In this document: positions 26,096 through 35,658 of the stretch, in pieces | Layout of the letters: each line of letters starts with the position of its first letter | Position numbering within the stretch: the first letter of the stretch is position 1 | Source of the DNA: Sphingomonas sp. MA1305 | GTDB lineage: Bacteria > Pseudomonadota > Alphaproteobacteria > Sphingomonadales > Sphingomonadaceae | Length of the DNA: 64,000 nt | Assembly: GCF_016107325.1 (NCBI RefSeq) | Contig: NZ_RCVT01000001.1 | Location: forward strand, 434,001-498,000 | Reading direction: 5' to 3' | Notes under the pieces: generated by a model | What the model saw: the letters and a program-made list of their open reading frames with translations, nothing else | Told to the model about the DNA's origin: nothing | Databases searched by the model: none | Made by a program: the position numbers and the translations under genes

Positions 26096-26785
26096 TCAGG
26101 CGATCGCACCCGCCAGCGACAGGAACCACCCCACCAGCGCCTGCGCCGGCGGCGCGATCAGATGCTGGACGACGTCTAGGCGGGGCGAGATCATCGGCAA
26201 CACGACCAGCAGGCCGAGCAGCAGCACGATACCGAGCTGACCCAGCCGCGCGTAGCGCGCCGCGAGCGGGCGCGGCAGCACGCCCTCGACGACGTGGCCG
26301 CCGTCGAACGGCGGCAGCGGCAACAGGTTGAATAGCGCCAGGAAAACGTTGACCCACAGGAAGCTGATCAGATTGGCGATGATGAAGGCGGCAACCGGTC
26401 CCGGCTGTCCCTGGCCGACGCCGGCCGCGGTCAGGCCGAGCGCCACGGCGGCGATGGTGGCGAGGATCAGGTTCATCCCCGGGCCGGCGAGTGCCACCGC
26501 CACCATGCCCCAGCGCGGATTGCGCAGCCGTGCCGCGACCACCGGCACCGGCTTCGCCCAGCCGAACACCGGCGCACCGGCGATGGCGAGGCCGAGCGGC
26601 AGGATCAGCGTGCCGACGGGATCGACGTGACGGATGGGATTGAAGCTCAGCCGCCGCCGTTCCGCGGCGGTCGGATCGCCCAGCCATTTCGCCATCCAGC
26701 CGTGCGCGACCTCGTGAAAGACGATCGCGATGATCAGCGGGATGATCCACACGGCGGTGCGGTAGACGATATGGTCCGGGCTCAT
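26096..26785 (-). CDS. Site-2-protease-like M50 family membrane metallopeptidase
   Basis: From ATG 26785 the protein has 229 residues with about five to six transmembrane segments. The zinc motif HEVAHG (HExxH) lies in the second segment (IIAIVFHEVAHGWMAKWLGD), and the third ligand Asp is in NLLPLPPFDGGHV. AGPGMNLILA is the usual loop motif. There is no PDZ domain, so this is the minimal S2P branch rather than RseP. Substrates are unknown. It lies between the thymidine kinase and the truB end of the nusA-pnp supercluster. Confidence 0.9.
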   Translation of the reverse strand: MSPDHIVYRTAVWIIPLIIAIVFHEVAHGWMAKWLGDPTAAERRRLSFNPIRHVDPVGTLILPLGLAIAGAPVFGWAKPVPVVAARLRNPRWGMVAVALAGPGMNLILATIAAVALGLTAAGVGQGQPGPVAAFIIANLISFLWVNVFLALFNLLPLPPFDGGHVVEGVLPRPLAARYARLGQLGIVLLLGLLVVLPMISPRLDVVQHLIAPPAQALVGWFLSLAGAIA

Positions 26786-26858
26786 CACCCCGATATGGCC
26801 GGGGCGGGGGCAAAGCGCCAGTGGCTGGCAGGGTCGCGTCGTGCCGAACCGGCGTCGG

Positions 26859-27434
26859 TCAGCCCAGCGCTTCGCTGAAATGTCGCCGGCACAGGGCGAC
26901 GTAACGGTCGTTGCCGCCGATCTCCGTCTGCTGCCCTTCGGCGATCGCACGGCCGGCGGCGTCGACGCGCAGGTTCATCGTCGCCTTGCGACCGCAGACG
27001 CAGACCGACTTGATCTCGACCAAGGCGTCGGCGAGCGCGAGCAACCGCGCCGAGCCTTCGAACAGCTGCCCGCGAAAATCGGTGCGCAGGCCATAAGCGA
27101 GCACCGGTATGTTGGTGACGTCGCAGATGCGGGCGAGCTGATCGACCTGCTTGGCGGTCAGGAACTGCGCCTCGTCAACCAGCACACAGGCGAGCGGCTC
27201 GCGGGCATGCCGCTCGGCCACACGGGCGGCCATATCGGTCTGCGCGTCGAACGGCGTCGCCTGCGCCTCCAGGCCGATCCGGCTGGTGATCGTGCCGAAC
27301 GCAAACCGGTCGTCGATTGCCGCGGTGAACAGCATCGTCGCCATGCCGCGCTCGCGATAGTTGAAATCCGCCTGCAGCAGCGTGGTCGATTTGCCCGCAT
27401 TCATAGAGGCGTAGTAGAAATACAGCTTGGCCAT
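26859..27434 (-). CDS. tdk: Thymidine kinase
   Basis: The protein has 191 residues. The P-loop is ASMNAGKST, the Walker B / lid region is VLVDEAQFL, and the specificity region GLRTDFRGQLFEGSARLLALAD matches type II thymidine kinases. Two of the usual four zinc cysteines are seen in VCVCGRKATMNLR; a further Cys is in LCRRHF. The enzyme phosphorylates thymidine in the salvage pathway. It follows rbfA on the same strand after a 120-base gap. Confidence 0.93.
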   Translation of the reverse strand: MAKLYFYYASMNAGKSTTLLQADFNYRERGMATMLFTAAIDDRFAFGTITSRIGLEAQATPFDAQTDMAARVAERHAREPLACVLVDEAQFLTAKQVDQLARICDVTNIPVLAYGLRTDFRGQLFEGSARLLALADALVEIKSVCVCGRKATMNLRVDAAGRAIAEGQQTEIGGNDRYVALCRRHFSEALG

Positions 27435-27554
27435 CGCCGTGTCAGACCGCAGGATCAGGGTCTTGTCTAGCCGGCGACGATCCCGTTCCTAACTGATGAG
27501 GGCTCGATCGGGCGATGTCACCCGCGGTGTTTGAACGCAGCGACGTGGCCCGGT

Positions 27555-27941
27555 TCAATCCTCGCCCAAATCGCGCGCCACTTCCGGCTTGCGCAGGATC
27601 GCGTCGATATGGCTGCCTTCGTCGAAGCTCTCGTCGCTGAGGAACTTGAGCTTGGCCGCATATTTCATCTTGATGCGGTGCGCGACTTCGCGTTGCAGAT
27701 AGGCGGTGTTGGTGCGCAGCGCCTTCAGCACCGCCTCCTCATCCTTGCCGAGCAGTGGTTTCACGAAGACGGTGGCGTGACGCAGGTCGGGCGACATGCG
27801 CACTTCCGTGATGCTGACCATGTGGCTGGCCAGTGTTTCGTCGTGAACGTCGCCGCGCTGCAGGATGTCGGACAGGATGTGACGCACCTGTTCGCCGACG
27901 CGCAGGGTGCGGACCGATTTTTCCTGGGGGTCTTTTTGCAT
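27555..27941 (-). CDS. rbfA: Ribosome-binding factor A
   Basis: The protein has 128 residues with a KH-like fold: [58 protein letters not shown] and [16 protein letters not shown]. It assists maturation of the 16S rRNA 5' end in 30S assembly. The ATG lies only 3 bases from a palindromic repeat (27945-28075). Its hairpin end supplies the only visible Shine-Dalgarno (GGGAGAGG), so the repeat has become part of the gene's translation signal. Confidence 0.95.
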   Translation of the reverse strand: MQKDPQEKSVRTLRVGEQVRHILSDILQRGDVHDETLASHMVSITEVRMSPDLRHATVFVKPLLGKDEEAVLKALRTNTAYLQREVAHRIKMKYAAKLKFLSDESFDEGSHIDAILRKPEVARDLGED

Positions 27942-27944
27942 ATT

Positions 27945-28075
27945 CCCTCTCCCGACGGGAGAGGGAGGGGCCCGCCGCCGTCAGGCGGTGGGAGGGTGAG
28001 GGTGTCACTACCCTCACATCACCCTCACCCTTCCGCCGGCTATGCCGGCTCCCTCCCTCTCCCGAGGGGAGAGGG
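27945..28075. repeat. Palindromic element between infB and rbfA
   Basis: Each end is itself a hairpin: CCCTCTCCCGACGGGAGAGG at 27945-27964 and CCCTCTCCCGAGGGGAGAGG at 28055-28074. Together they also act as terminal inverted repeats of a 131-base unit. The inner GGGGCCCGCCGCC...GGTGGGAGGGTGAGGG and CCCTCACCCTTCCGCCGGC segments match the layout of the element inside the E2 gene at 45805-46011. It fills the whole infB-rbfA gap. Confidence 0.85.
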
Positions 28076-28084
28076 ATTAGAGTG

Positions 28085-30919
28085 TTACAGCGTGCGTTCG
28101 CGCAGCTCGACCTCGAACGTCTCCAGGAAATCGCCGGAGCGAATATCGATGAAGTTGTTCGAGAAGGTGACGCCGCATTCCAGGCCGGCGCGGACTTCCG
28201 CCACGTCGTCCTTGAAGCGCCGCAGCGACGCGATCTCGCCGACGTAGATGATGACGTCGTTGCGCGTGATGCGGGCCTTGAGCGCCTTGCGGATCGCACC
28301 TTCGACCACCAGCAGACCGGCGGCCTTGCCGTGCTTGCCCGCCGAGAAGACCTCGCGGATTTCGGCACGACCGACGACGGTTTCGAACGCCTCCGGCCCG
28401 AGCTCGCCCGCCATGCCGGCGCGGATCTCGTCGATCAGGTCGTAGATCACGTCATAATACTTCAACGCGACCTTGTGACGCTCGGCGATCTGGCGCGCAT
28501 TGGCGTTGGCGCGGACGTTGAAGCCGATGATCGGCGCTCCGCTTGCCGCGGCGACGTTGACGTCGCTCTCCGTGATGCCGCCGACGCCCGAATGCAGGAT
28601 GCGCACGCGAATGTCGTCGGTCGACAGCTTGTTGAGCGACGCGACGATCGCCTCGACCGTGCCCTGCGTGTCGGCCTTGACCACGACCGGATATTCGATC
28701 GCCTGATTGGCCTTGAGCGCGGAGAACATGCTCTCCAGGCTCGCCGGGGCCGCCGTCGTGCGCTTCTGCGTCAGCACGCCCTGGCGATATTCCGCGACCT
28801 CGCGGGCGCGGGCCTCGCTCTCGACGACCTGCAGCGGATCGCCCGCCGAGGGAACGCCGGAGATGCCGAGGATCTCGACCGGCATCGACGGATCGGCGCT
28901 CTTGATCTGCCGACCCTTGTCGTCGATCAGCGCGCGCACCTTGCCGCTTTCCGCGCCGACGACGAAGACGTCGCCGACCTTCAGCGTGCCGCGGGTGACC
29001 AGCACCGTCGCGACCGGGCCGCGACCCTTGTCCAGCTTCGCCTCGACCACGGTGCCTTCGGCGGCGCGATCGGGGTTGGCCTTCAGCTCGAGGATTTCGG
29101 CCTGCAGCTGGATCTTCTCGATCAGCTCGTCGAGACCGGTCTTCTTGAGCGCGGAGACTTCCACTTCCTGGACGTCGCCGCCCATGCTCTCGACCACCAC
29201 CTCATGCTCGAGCAGACGCTCGCGCACGCGCTGCGGATTCGCCTCGTACTTGTCGATCTTGTTGATCGCGACGATCATCGGCTTGCCGGCCGCCTTGGTG
29301 TGGTTGATCGCCTCGATCGTCTGCGGCATCAGCCCGTCGTCCGCCGCGACCACCAGCACGACGATGTCGGTGACATCGGCGCCGCGGGCGCGCATCGCGG
29401 TGAACGCCTCATGGCCCGGCGTGTCGAGGAAGGTGACCTTCGACTTGTCCTTCAGCGTGACCTGATAGGCGCCGATATGCTGGGTGATGCCGCCGGCCTC
29501 GCCGCGCACCACATCGGTGCCGCGCAGCGCGTCGAGCAGACTGGTCTTGCCGTGGTCGACGTGACCCATGATCGTCACCACCGGCGGACGCGGCTGCAGC
29601 TGATCGGTCGCATCCTCGGTCGTGTCGACCGCAAGGTCGATGTCCGAATCGGAGACGCGCACGATGTTGTGCCCGAATTCGGTCACCAGCAGCTCGGCGG
29701 TGTCCTGATCGATCGTCGCGTTGAGCGTGACGGGCATGCCCATCTTGAACAGCGCCTTGACCAGGTCCGCACCCTTTTCCGCCATGCGGTTGGCGAGTTC
29801 GGAGACGGTGATCGCCTCGGGCACCTGCACGTCGCGGACCTGCTTGGCCTGCTGCTCGCGCGGGCCGCCGAACGCACGCTTTTCCTTCTCGCGCGCGCGC
29901 TTCAGCGCTGCGAGGCTGCGGGCGCGGGCGCCACCGTCCTCGTTCAGCGCGCGGTTGACGGTCAGCTTGCCGCCGCGACGCTCGTCGCCCTTGCGGTCGC
30001 GCTGCTGCGGACGGCTCGGCGGCGCGTTGCGCGGCGTCGCCTGGCCCGACGGCATCGGCCGGTTCGGCGCGGCGGCGCTTCCGGTCTGGGCCGGCGCGCT
30101 CGGTGCGGCGACCGGTGCCGGCGCGGGCTTCGGCGCAGGCTTCGGAATCTCCGGGCGGGCGACCGGCGAAAAGCGGCGCGGCGCCGGCAGCGACGGGTCG
30201 CGGCCAAGCTCGACGGTCGGCGCCGTCGGCTCGGGCGCAGCCGGCTGCGGTGCCGGCGTCGGAGCAGGAGCGGGCGCCGCCTCGACCGGTGCGGGCGCAG
30301 GCGTGGCAGCTTGGACCGGCTCCGGAGCAGGGGCCTCTTCGGCGACCGGCTGCGGAGCCGGCACCGGCCGCTCGACCGGGCGGAAGCCGCGGCCGGCGGG
30401 CGTCGGAACCGACACGGTCGGCGTCGGCGCGGCCGCTTCCGTCACGGGCGCCGGCTGCGGCGCCTCGGGTTCGGGCTGCGGCGCGGGTTCGGGCGCTGCG
30501 GCGGGTGCGGCCGCACGCTCGGCGGCGCGGGCACGCTCCTCCTCGGCGGCACGGGCACGCTCGGCCTCCTCGCGACGGCGGCCTTCCTCAAGAGCGTGCA
30601 TCCGCTGCTCTTCCGCCTCGCGCAGCAGGCGGGCCTGGCGCTCCTGCGCGGTCTCACCGGCCGGGGCAGGGCGCGGCGCCGGCGGCGCGGTGCGGGCCTC
30701 GGGCGCAGGAGCCGGCGCGGCGACCGGCGTCGGCTCGGGCGCAGCCGCCGGCGTCTCGCCCGGACGGCCGAGCACGCGGCGACGCTTGGTTTCCACGATC
30801 ACGGTGTTGGAGCGGCCGTGGCTGAAGCTCTGCTTCACCTGGCCGGTCTCGACCGTGCGCTTCAACCCCAAGGGCGCGCGCATTCCGAGCTTCGGCTTGT
30901 CGTTGTCGGTCTCGCTCAC
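28085..30919 (-). CDS. infB: Translation initiation factor IF-2
   Basis: The protein has 944 residues. The N-terminal ~350 residues are low-complexity (Ala, Pro, Glu, Arg) with an Arg/Glu helix around 95-145. A conserved IF2 N-terminal helical domain follows ([21 protein letters not shown]). The GTPase core has G1 VDHGKTS, G3 DTPGHEAF, G4 NKID and G5 SALKKTG. The C-terminal domains bind fMet-tRNA and end with [16 protein letters not shown]-2 places initiator tRNA and drives subunit joining. The start overlaps the ylxR stop by 4 bases. Confidence 0.97.
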   Translation of the reverse strand: MSETDNDKPKLGMRAPLGLKRTVETGQVKQSFSHGRSNTVIVETKRRRVLGRPGETPAAAPEPTPVAAPAPAPEARTAPPAPRPAPAGETAQERQARLLREAEEQRMHALEEGRRREEAERARAAEEERARAAERAAAPAAAPEPAPQPEPEAPQPAPVTEAAAPTPTVSVPTPAGRGFRPVERPVPAPQPVAEEAPAPEPVQAATPAPAPVEAAPAPAPTPAPQPAAPEPTAPTVELGRDPSLPAPRRFSPVARPEIPKPAPKPAPAPVAAPSAPAQTGSAAAPNRPMPSGQATPRNAPPSRPQQRDRKGDERRGGKLTVNRALNEDGGARARSLAALKRAREKEKRAFGGPREQQAKQVRDVQVPEAITVSELANRMAEKGADLVKALFKMGMPVTLNATIDQDTAELLVTEFGHNIVRVSDSDIDLAVDTTEDATDQLQPRPPVVTIMGHVDHGKTSLLDALRGTDVVRGEAGGITQHIGAYQVTLKDKSKVTFLDTPGHEAFTAMRARGADVTDIVVLVVAADDGLMPQTIEAINHTKAAGKPMIVAINKIDKYEANPQRVRERLLEHEVVVESMGGDVQEVEVSALKKTGLDELIEKIQLQAEILELKANPDRAAEGTVVEAKLDKGRGPVATVLVTRGTLKVGDVFVVGAESGKVRALIDDKGRQIKSADPSMPVEILGISGVPSAGDPLQVVESEARAREVAEYRQGVLTQKRTTAAPASLESMFSALKANQAIEYPVVVKADTQGTVEAIVASLNKLSTDDIRVRILHSGVGGITESDVNVAAASGAPIIGFNVRANANARQIAERHKVALKYYDVIYDLIDEIRAGMAGELGPEAFETVVGRAEIREVFSAGKHGKAAGLLVVEGAIRKALKARITRNDVIIYVGEIASLRRFKDDVAEVRAGLECGVTFSNNFIDIRSGDFLETFEVELRERTL

Positions 30920-31623
30920 TCAAAATCCTCGTTTACGTCTACGGCCGGCAGCGCCCCGGAAGAGCCGGAGGGCGATGAACCTCGCGAGGCCGTTTCGCAA
31001 GGCGCAGGGGCAGATTCGGTTCCGATAAAATGCAGCCAGCGGTCGAGCGCATCGCTCACCCGCGCGGCGGCAGCGCGGTCGGTCAGGCCTATGTGTACCA
31101 CATTCTCGCGGCCCAGCGCCAACGACAATATGGGGCGTGCGACAGGCAGTGCCAAGCCCTTGAGGTCGGAACCTTCCTTGTCCGAACCAACGCGCCAGGC
31201 CTGAGCCAGCTTGCGCCGTCCGTCGTCGCTCGCATCGGCGGCGTGATAGAGGGCATGGAGCTGGCCGGACCGGGCCGCGGTCTCGATCCGCTCCGATCCG
31301 GTCAGCAACGTGCCGGACTTCGCCTCGAGGCCGAGCCGGTCGAGCGCGTTGCGTTCCAGCGCATCGGCGATCCGCTGCGGCAGGTCGTCGGGAATGACGA
31401 GGTCCGCGCCCTTGAACGCGCGCAGCAACGCCCCGCGCAGCCGCTTCTTGGCGATCGCCTCTTCCAGCTCGGCGCGCGACACGCCGATCCAGGCGCCGCG
31501 CCCCGGCGCCTTGGCGCGGACGTCGGGCAGGATCTGGCCGTCGGGGGCGAGCGCGAGACGGACGAGCGAGTCGCGCGCGTCACGTTCCTGCGACAGGATG
31601 CACTTGCGGACGGGCTCGCTCAT
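30916..31623 (-). CDS. ylxR: YlxR (DUF448) RNA-binding protein with L7Ae-like domain
   Basis: The protein has 235 residues. The N-terminal YlxR part has RKCILSQERDARDSLVRLALAPDG and GRGAWIGVSRAELEEAI. The C-terminal part (about 95-200) resembles an L7Ae/ribosomal L30e fold (SGTLLTGSERIETAARSG, ALYHAADASDDG). This fused two-domain form is usual in alphaproteobacteria. YlxR sits between nusA and infB in most bacteria and is thought to be an RNA or nucleoid-associated factor. The tail ends in a Ser/Pro/Gly-rich stretch. Confidence 0.9.
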   Translation of the reverse strand: MSEPVRKCILSQERDARDSLVRLALAPDGQILPDVRAKAPGRGAWIGVSRAELEEAIAKKRLRGALLRAFKGADLVIPDDLPQRIADALERNALDRLGLEAKSGTLLTGSERIETAARSGQLHALYHAADASDDGRRKLAQAWRVGSDKEGSDLKGLALPVARPILSLALGRENVVHIGLTDRAAAARVSDALDRWLHFIGTESAPAPCETASRGSSPSGSSGALPAVDVNEDFE

Positions 31624-31649
31624 GCGTGCGCCTCCCGCCCACGAGCCCC

Positions 31650-31743
31650 GTCATCCCCGCGGAGGCGGGGATTCAGAGACGCAACGCGCATGGCAAAAGC
31701 CATACGGTCAGCCAGTCTGGATTCTCGCCAACGCGGGAATGAC
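31650..31743. repeat. REP doublet
   Basis: Two inward-facing REP hairpins: GTCATCCCCGCGGAGGCGGG at the left, and the inverted form GGATTCTCGCCAACGCGGGA ending GAATGAC at the right. They are 94 bases end to end and lie between the tautomerase and ylxR. Related doublets occur at 37.4, 37.95 and 44.28 kb. Confidence 0.85.
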
Positions 31744-31794
31744 ACTGTGGGTTGGGCGAGCGTGCCGCCCAGTGGTCCGAGGTGACCTAGCGTC

Positions 31795-32025
31795 TCATTG
31801 CGAGGGAACCGCATGCGCGTCCTCCCTCGGCTTGGGAGCATCGCGATCGGCGAGCAACTGCCCCCCGGCCGCGTAATTCTCGGTCGAAACCTCCTCGATC
31901 ACGATCTGGACCGCGGCGGGGTTCTTGCCGAGACGCGCGACCAGCGAGGCCGTCACGTCCGCGACGACACCCGCCTTCTGCTCCTTGGTCGCGGAGCCGG
32001 CCAGTCGGATCGAGACGAACGGCAT
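31795..32025 (-). CDS. 4-oxalocrotonate tautomerase-like protein
   Basis: The protein has 76 residues starting MPFVSIRLAG, so the catalytic Pro2 is exposed after Met removal. The 4-OT pattern continues with TKEQKAGVVADVTASLVARLGKN and VQIVIEEVSTENYAAGG. Members act on small enol or keto acids; the substrate is unknown here. Its ATG overlaps the nusA stop as TGATG, so it is translated in coupling with nusA, an unusual place for a catabolic-type enzyme. Confidence 0.88.
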   Translation of the reverse strand: MPFVSIRLAGSATKEQKAGVVADVTASLVARLGKNPAAVQIVIEEVSTENYAAGGQLLADRDAPKPREDAHAVPSQ

Positions 32026-33641
32026 CAGGCCTCCTCGCCCTCCGCGGTTTCGGCGTCGGCGGCCGGCTCTTCGTCCGCGAACCAATGCTGGCGCGCCGCC
32101 ATGATGATCTCATTGCCCTGCTCGTCGCTCAGGCCGTACTCGCTGAGGATGCCGCCCTTCGGCTCGGGGCGCTTGGGGGCATCGTCGTTGCGGCGACGCG
32201 GCTCGGCGCGCTTCTTCTCGACCAATTCGTCGGTGGCGAGGTCGGCGAGATCGTCGAGCGTCTTGATGCCCGCCTTGCCGAGCGTGACCAGCATCGCCTC
32301 GGTCAGGTACGGCATGTCGGCCAGCGCGTCGTCGACGCCGAGCGACCGGCGCTCCTCGCGGGCAGCCTGTTCGCGACGGTCGAGCGCTTCCTGCGCACGG
32401 CTCTGCAGCTCCTGCGCCAGATCCTCATCGAAGCCCTCGATCGCGGCGAGTTCGTCGAGCTCGACATAGGCGACCTCTTCCAGTGCGCCGAAGCCCTCGG
32501 CGACCAGCAGCTGCGCCAGCGTCTCGTCGACGTCGAGCTCGTTCTGGAACATCTCGGAATTCTGGACGAATTCCTTCTGGCGCTTCTCGGAGGCGTCGGC
32601 CTCGGTCAGGATGTCGATCGCCTTGCCGGTCAGCTGGCTGGCGAGGCGGACGTTCTGGCCGCGGCGACCGATGGCGAGGGAGAGCTGGTCGTCGGGCACG
32701 ACCACCTCGATCCGGTCCTCTTCCTCGTCGATGACGACGCGGCTGACCGACGCGGGCTGGAGCGCGTTGACGACAAAGGTCGCGGTGTCGGGCGACCAGG
32801 GGATGATGTCGATCTTCTCGCCCTGCATCTCCTGCACGACAGCCTGCACGCGGCTGCCCTTCATGCCAACGCAGGCGCCGACCGGATCGATGCTGCTGTC
32901 GCGGCTGATCACGCCGATCTTGGCGCGGCTGCCCGGATCGCGGGCGGCGGCCTGGATGGTGATGATGCCGTCGTAGATCTCGGGCACTTCCTGCGCGAAC
33001 AGCTTCTTCATGAAGTCGGGATGCGCGCGGCTGAGGAAGATCTGCGGCCCGCGGTTCTCGCGGCGGACGTTGAGGATCAGCGACCGGATGCGGTCGTTGA
33101 CGCGCACCACCTCGCGCGGGATCTGCTGGTCGCGACGGATGACGCCCTCGGCGCGGCCGAGGTCGACGACGATATGGCCGAACTCGACCCGCTTGACGAC
33201 GCCGGTGATGATCTCGCCCTGGCGGTCCTTGAACTCTTCATACTGACGGTCGCGTTCGGCGTCGCGGACCTTCTGGAAGATGATCTGCTTCGACGCCTGC
33301 GCCTGGATGCGGCCGAACTCGATCGGCGGCAGCGGATCGACGATATAGTCGCCGACGGCCGCGCCCTTCTGCAGCTTCTGCGCCTGCGCGACGTCGACCT
33401 GCTTGAAGAAGTCGTCGACGGCCTCGACCACCTCGACGACGCGCCACAGGCGCAAGTCGCCGGTCTGCGGGTCGAGCTTGGCGCGGATGTCGTTCTCGAT
33501 GCCGTAGCGGGTCTTGGCCGCGCGCTGGATCGCTTCCTCCAGCGCCTCGATGACGATCGCCTTGTCGATCATCTTCTCCGACGCGACCGAATTGGCGATC
33601 GCGATCAGCTCCGCGCGATTGGCGGTGGCAACACTGGCCAT
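32025..33641 (-). CDS. nusA: Transcription termination/antitermination factor NusA
   Basis: The protein has 538 residues. The N-terminal RNA-polymerase-binding domain (1-130) is followed by S1 (GEIITGVVKRVEFGHIVVDLG), KH1 (GVISRDSSIDPVGACVGMKG) and KH2 (QLSLAIGRRGQNVRLASQL). Acidic repeats (AR1/AR2-like helix-hairpin units) follow at about 360-480, and the C-terminus is acidic. NusA controls pausing, termination and rRNA antitermination. It sits between rimP and a coupled tautomerase gene at the head of the supercluster. Confidence 0.97.
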   Translation of the reverse strand: MASVATANRAELIAIANSVASEKMIDKAIVIEALEEAIQRAAKTRYGIENDIRAKLDPQTGDLRLWRVVEVVEAVDDFFKQVDVAQAQKLQKGAAVGDYIVDPLPPIEFGRIQAQASKQIIFQKVRDAERDRQYEEFKDRQGEIITGVVKRVEFGHIVVDLGRAEGVIRRDQQIPREVVRVNDRIRSLILNVRRENRGPQIFLSRAHPDFMKKLFAQEVPEIYDGIITIQAAARDPGSRAKIGVISRDSSIDPVGACVGMKGSRVQAVVQEMQGEKIDIIPWSPDTATFVVNALQPASVSRVVIDEEEDRIEVVVPDDQLSLAIGRRGQNVRLASQLTGKAIDILTEADASEKRQKEFVQNSEMFQNELDVDETLAQLLVAEGFGALEEVAYVELDELAAIEGFDEDLAQELQSRAQEALDRREQAAREERRSLGVDDALADMPYLTEAMLVTLGKAGIKTLDDLADLATDELVEKKRAEPRRRNDDAPKRPEPKGGILSEYGLSDEQGNEIIMAARQHWFADEEPAADAETAEGEEA

Positions 33642-33642
33642 C

Positions 33643-34239
33643 TTAAGCGTGTCCTTCCTTCAGGGCATCGTTGTCATTGGTGTCGGCGGTGTCCGCATCG
33701 TCGGACACTTCCACGAATTCGTCCGCGCCTTCCGTCGACAGGGGCGCGGTGGCGGCGATCAGCCGGTCGGTGATCGTCAGCTTGGCATCGGCGATCTGCG
33801 GCAGCGCCACGGTCATCGGCTGGTGGCCGCGGACGTCGATCGTTACGTTCTCGCCATCGATGCCGACCAGATCGCCGGTCAGGATCTTGCGGTTGTCGAC
33901 CTTGTCGGTCAGCGTGATCTTCGCTTCGTGCCCGGCCCAGTTCGCATAGTCCTGCGGGCGGGTGAGGGGACGGTCGATGCCGGGCGAGGACACTTCGAGC
34001 CGATAGGCGTCCGGAATCGGGTCGCGCCCCTCCGCCTCAAGTTCGTCGAGCCGGTCGGAGATGCGGCGCGACAGGTCGGCGCAATCGTCGATCGTCAGCT
34101 GGCCGGTATCCGGCCGCTCCGCCATCACCTGCAAGGTCGGGTCCGACTTGCCGCCGAACATCTTCACGCGCACGAGATCGAAGCCGAGCGCCTTGGCTTC
34201 GGGTTCGATGATCTGCGTGAGGAGGGCGATATCGACCAT
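33643..34239 (-). CDS. rimP: Ribosome maturation factor RimP
   Basis: The protein has 198 residues: an N-terminal alpha/beta domain (QIIEPEAKALGFDLVRVKMF, YRLEVSSPGIDRPLTRPQDYAN) and an SH3-like C-terminal domain (GDLVGIDGENVTIDVRG), plus an acidic tail (DDADTADTNDNDAL). RimP assists 30S assembly. It is the first gene of the rimP-nusA operon; the promoter should lie in 34240-34413, shared with the divergent PQQ dehydrogenase gene. Confidence 0.95.
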   Translation of the reverse strand: MVDIALLTQIIEPEAKALGFDLVRVKMFGGKSDPTLQVMAERPDTGQLTIDDCADLSRRISDRLDELEAEGRDPIPDAYRLEVSSPGIDRPLTRPQDYANWAGHEAKITLTDKVDNRKILTGDLVGIDGENVTIDVRGHQPMTVALPQIADAKLTITDRLIAATAPLSTEGADEFVEVSDDADTADTNDNDALKEGHA

Positions 34240-34413
34240 GGGGACCTTTACGGGATGTGCGTTGTCGGCGCCGCGGAGGGGACCCCGCAGCCTCTTTCAC
34301 CTGGCGATGTAAGAGAAGACATGCGCCATATACGCTGCATGTCCCTGCCGCGCAAGCGGGCAACCGCCGACGCGGTAAGCGGTTATGACAGGACGCCTTC
34401 CTGGGAGAGATCG

Positions 34414-35655
34414 ATGCACCGCGCCGCCCTGCTTGCCCTATCGATGATCGGAACCGCCTGTTCCGCGCAGCCGCAGCAGACGGCGCCCGCTGGACTGCAG
34501 GGGCCGCAGGGCCCGCAGCCGGCCGGAGCGAACGCCCCGGTGCCGCGCGACGCGCCCGCCGATCCGTCGATCCGCAACGTGCCCGCGACCACCGGCCGGG
34601 CCAATTTGCCCAAGACGCCGCCGCCCTTCGCGGTGGCGGAGATCGGCCGCTTCGAGGCACCGTTCGCCATGGCCTTCCTGCCCGACGGCCAATTGCTGGT
34701 CACCGAGAAGGCGGGGCGGCTGATGCTGCGTCGTGCCGATGGCGCGGTGCCGGTCGGCGGCGTGCCGAGCGTCGCGCAGGGTGGGCAGGGCGGCCTGCTC
34801 GACGTCGCCATCGCCCCGAGCTTCGCGCAGAGCCGCGTCATTTACCTGACCTACGCCGAGCCGCGGCCCAATGGCGGCAGCAGCCTGGCGCTGGCCCGCG
34901 GCACGCTCGACGCGGCCGGCACCACGCCGGCGCTGCGCGACGTCACCGTGATCTGGCGCGCCGGATCGGACGGGCCCGGCGGCCAATATGGCGCGACCAT
35001 CGCCTTCGCACCCGATGGCCGATCGCTGTTCCTGACCTCGGGCGAGCGGCAGCGCTTCACGCCGGCGCAGGACCCGCAGCAGCTGCTCGGCAAGATCCTG
35101 CGCCTGACGCTCGACGGCAAGGCGTGGCCGGGCAATCCGACGTATGCCAAGGGCGGGGTGCAGGCGATGACCTGGACCAGCGGCCATCGCAATCCCTACG
35201 GCCTCGTCTTCACCGCCGACGGCCGCCTGTGGGAAGAGGAGATGGGGCCGAAGGGCGGCGACGAGCTCAACCTGATCGAGCCGGGCCGCAACTATGGCTG
35301 GCCGGTCGTGTCCAACGGCGACAATTATTCGGGCAAGCCGATCCCCGATCATCCGAGCCGCCCTGACCTTGCAGCGCCGGTGCTGTGGTGGAACCCGTCA
35401 ATCTCGCCGGGCGGGATGATCGCCTATTCGGGCGCGATGTTCCCGCAATACAAGGGCTCGCTGTTCATCGCGGCGCTGTCGGACGAATCGCTGATCCGCG
35501 TCGCGGTCGATGGCGCGCGGGCGGCGGCGAAGGACCAATGGGACATGGGCACCCGCATCCGCGATGTCGCCCAGGCGCCCGACGGGGCGATCTGGCTGCT
35601 GGAGGACGGCGGCAAGGGCGCGGGCGGGCGGCTGCTGCGGCTGACCGCCAAATAG
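34414..35655 (+). CDS. PQQ-dependent sugar dehydrogenase-like lipoprotein (glucose/sorbosone dehydrogenase family)
   Basis: From ATG 34414 (Shine-Dalgarno GGGAGAG) the protein has 413 residues. The lipoprotein signal ends at a lipobox-like IGTAC, followed by a Pro/Ala/Gln linker. The six-bladed propeller starts at about residue 75 with APFAMAFLPDGQLLVTEKAG. Family marks are GGQGGLLDVAIAP, MTWTSGHRNPYGLVFTADGRLWEEEMGPKGGDELN (residues given in two overlapping parts) and GRNYGWPVVSNGDNYSG. It is close to YliI/Asd-type aldose sugar dehydrogenases acting in the periplasm. Confidence 0.9.
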   Translation: MHRAALLALSMIGTACSAQPQQTAPAGLQGPQGPQPAGANAPVPRDAPADPSIRNVPATTGRANLPKTPPPFAVAEIGRFEAPFAMAFLPDGQLLVTEKAGRLMLRRADGAVPVGGVPSVAQGGQGGLLDVAIAPSFAQSRVIYLTYAEPRPNGGSSLALARGTLDAAGTTPALRDVTVIWRAGSDGPGGQYGATIAFAPDGRSLFLTSGERQRFTPAQDPQQLLGKILRLTLDGKAWPGNPTYAKGGVQAMTWTSGHRNPYGLVFTADGRLWEEEMGPKGGDELNLIEPGRNYGWPVVSNGDNYSGKPIPDHPSRPDLAAPVLWWNPSISPGGMIAYSGAMFPQYKGSLFIAALSDESLIRVAVDGARAAAKDQWDMGTRIRDVAQAPDGAIWLLEDGGKGAGGRLLRLTAK

Positions 35656-35658
35656 TTC

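Noticed and set aside
27833..31204. A 1123-residue plus-strand frame opposite infB
   Set aside because: It has shadow composition opposite infB, which has complete GTPase motifs. Long antisense frames are expected at this GC content.
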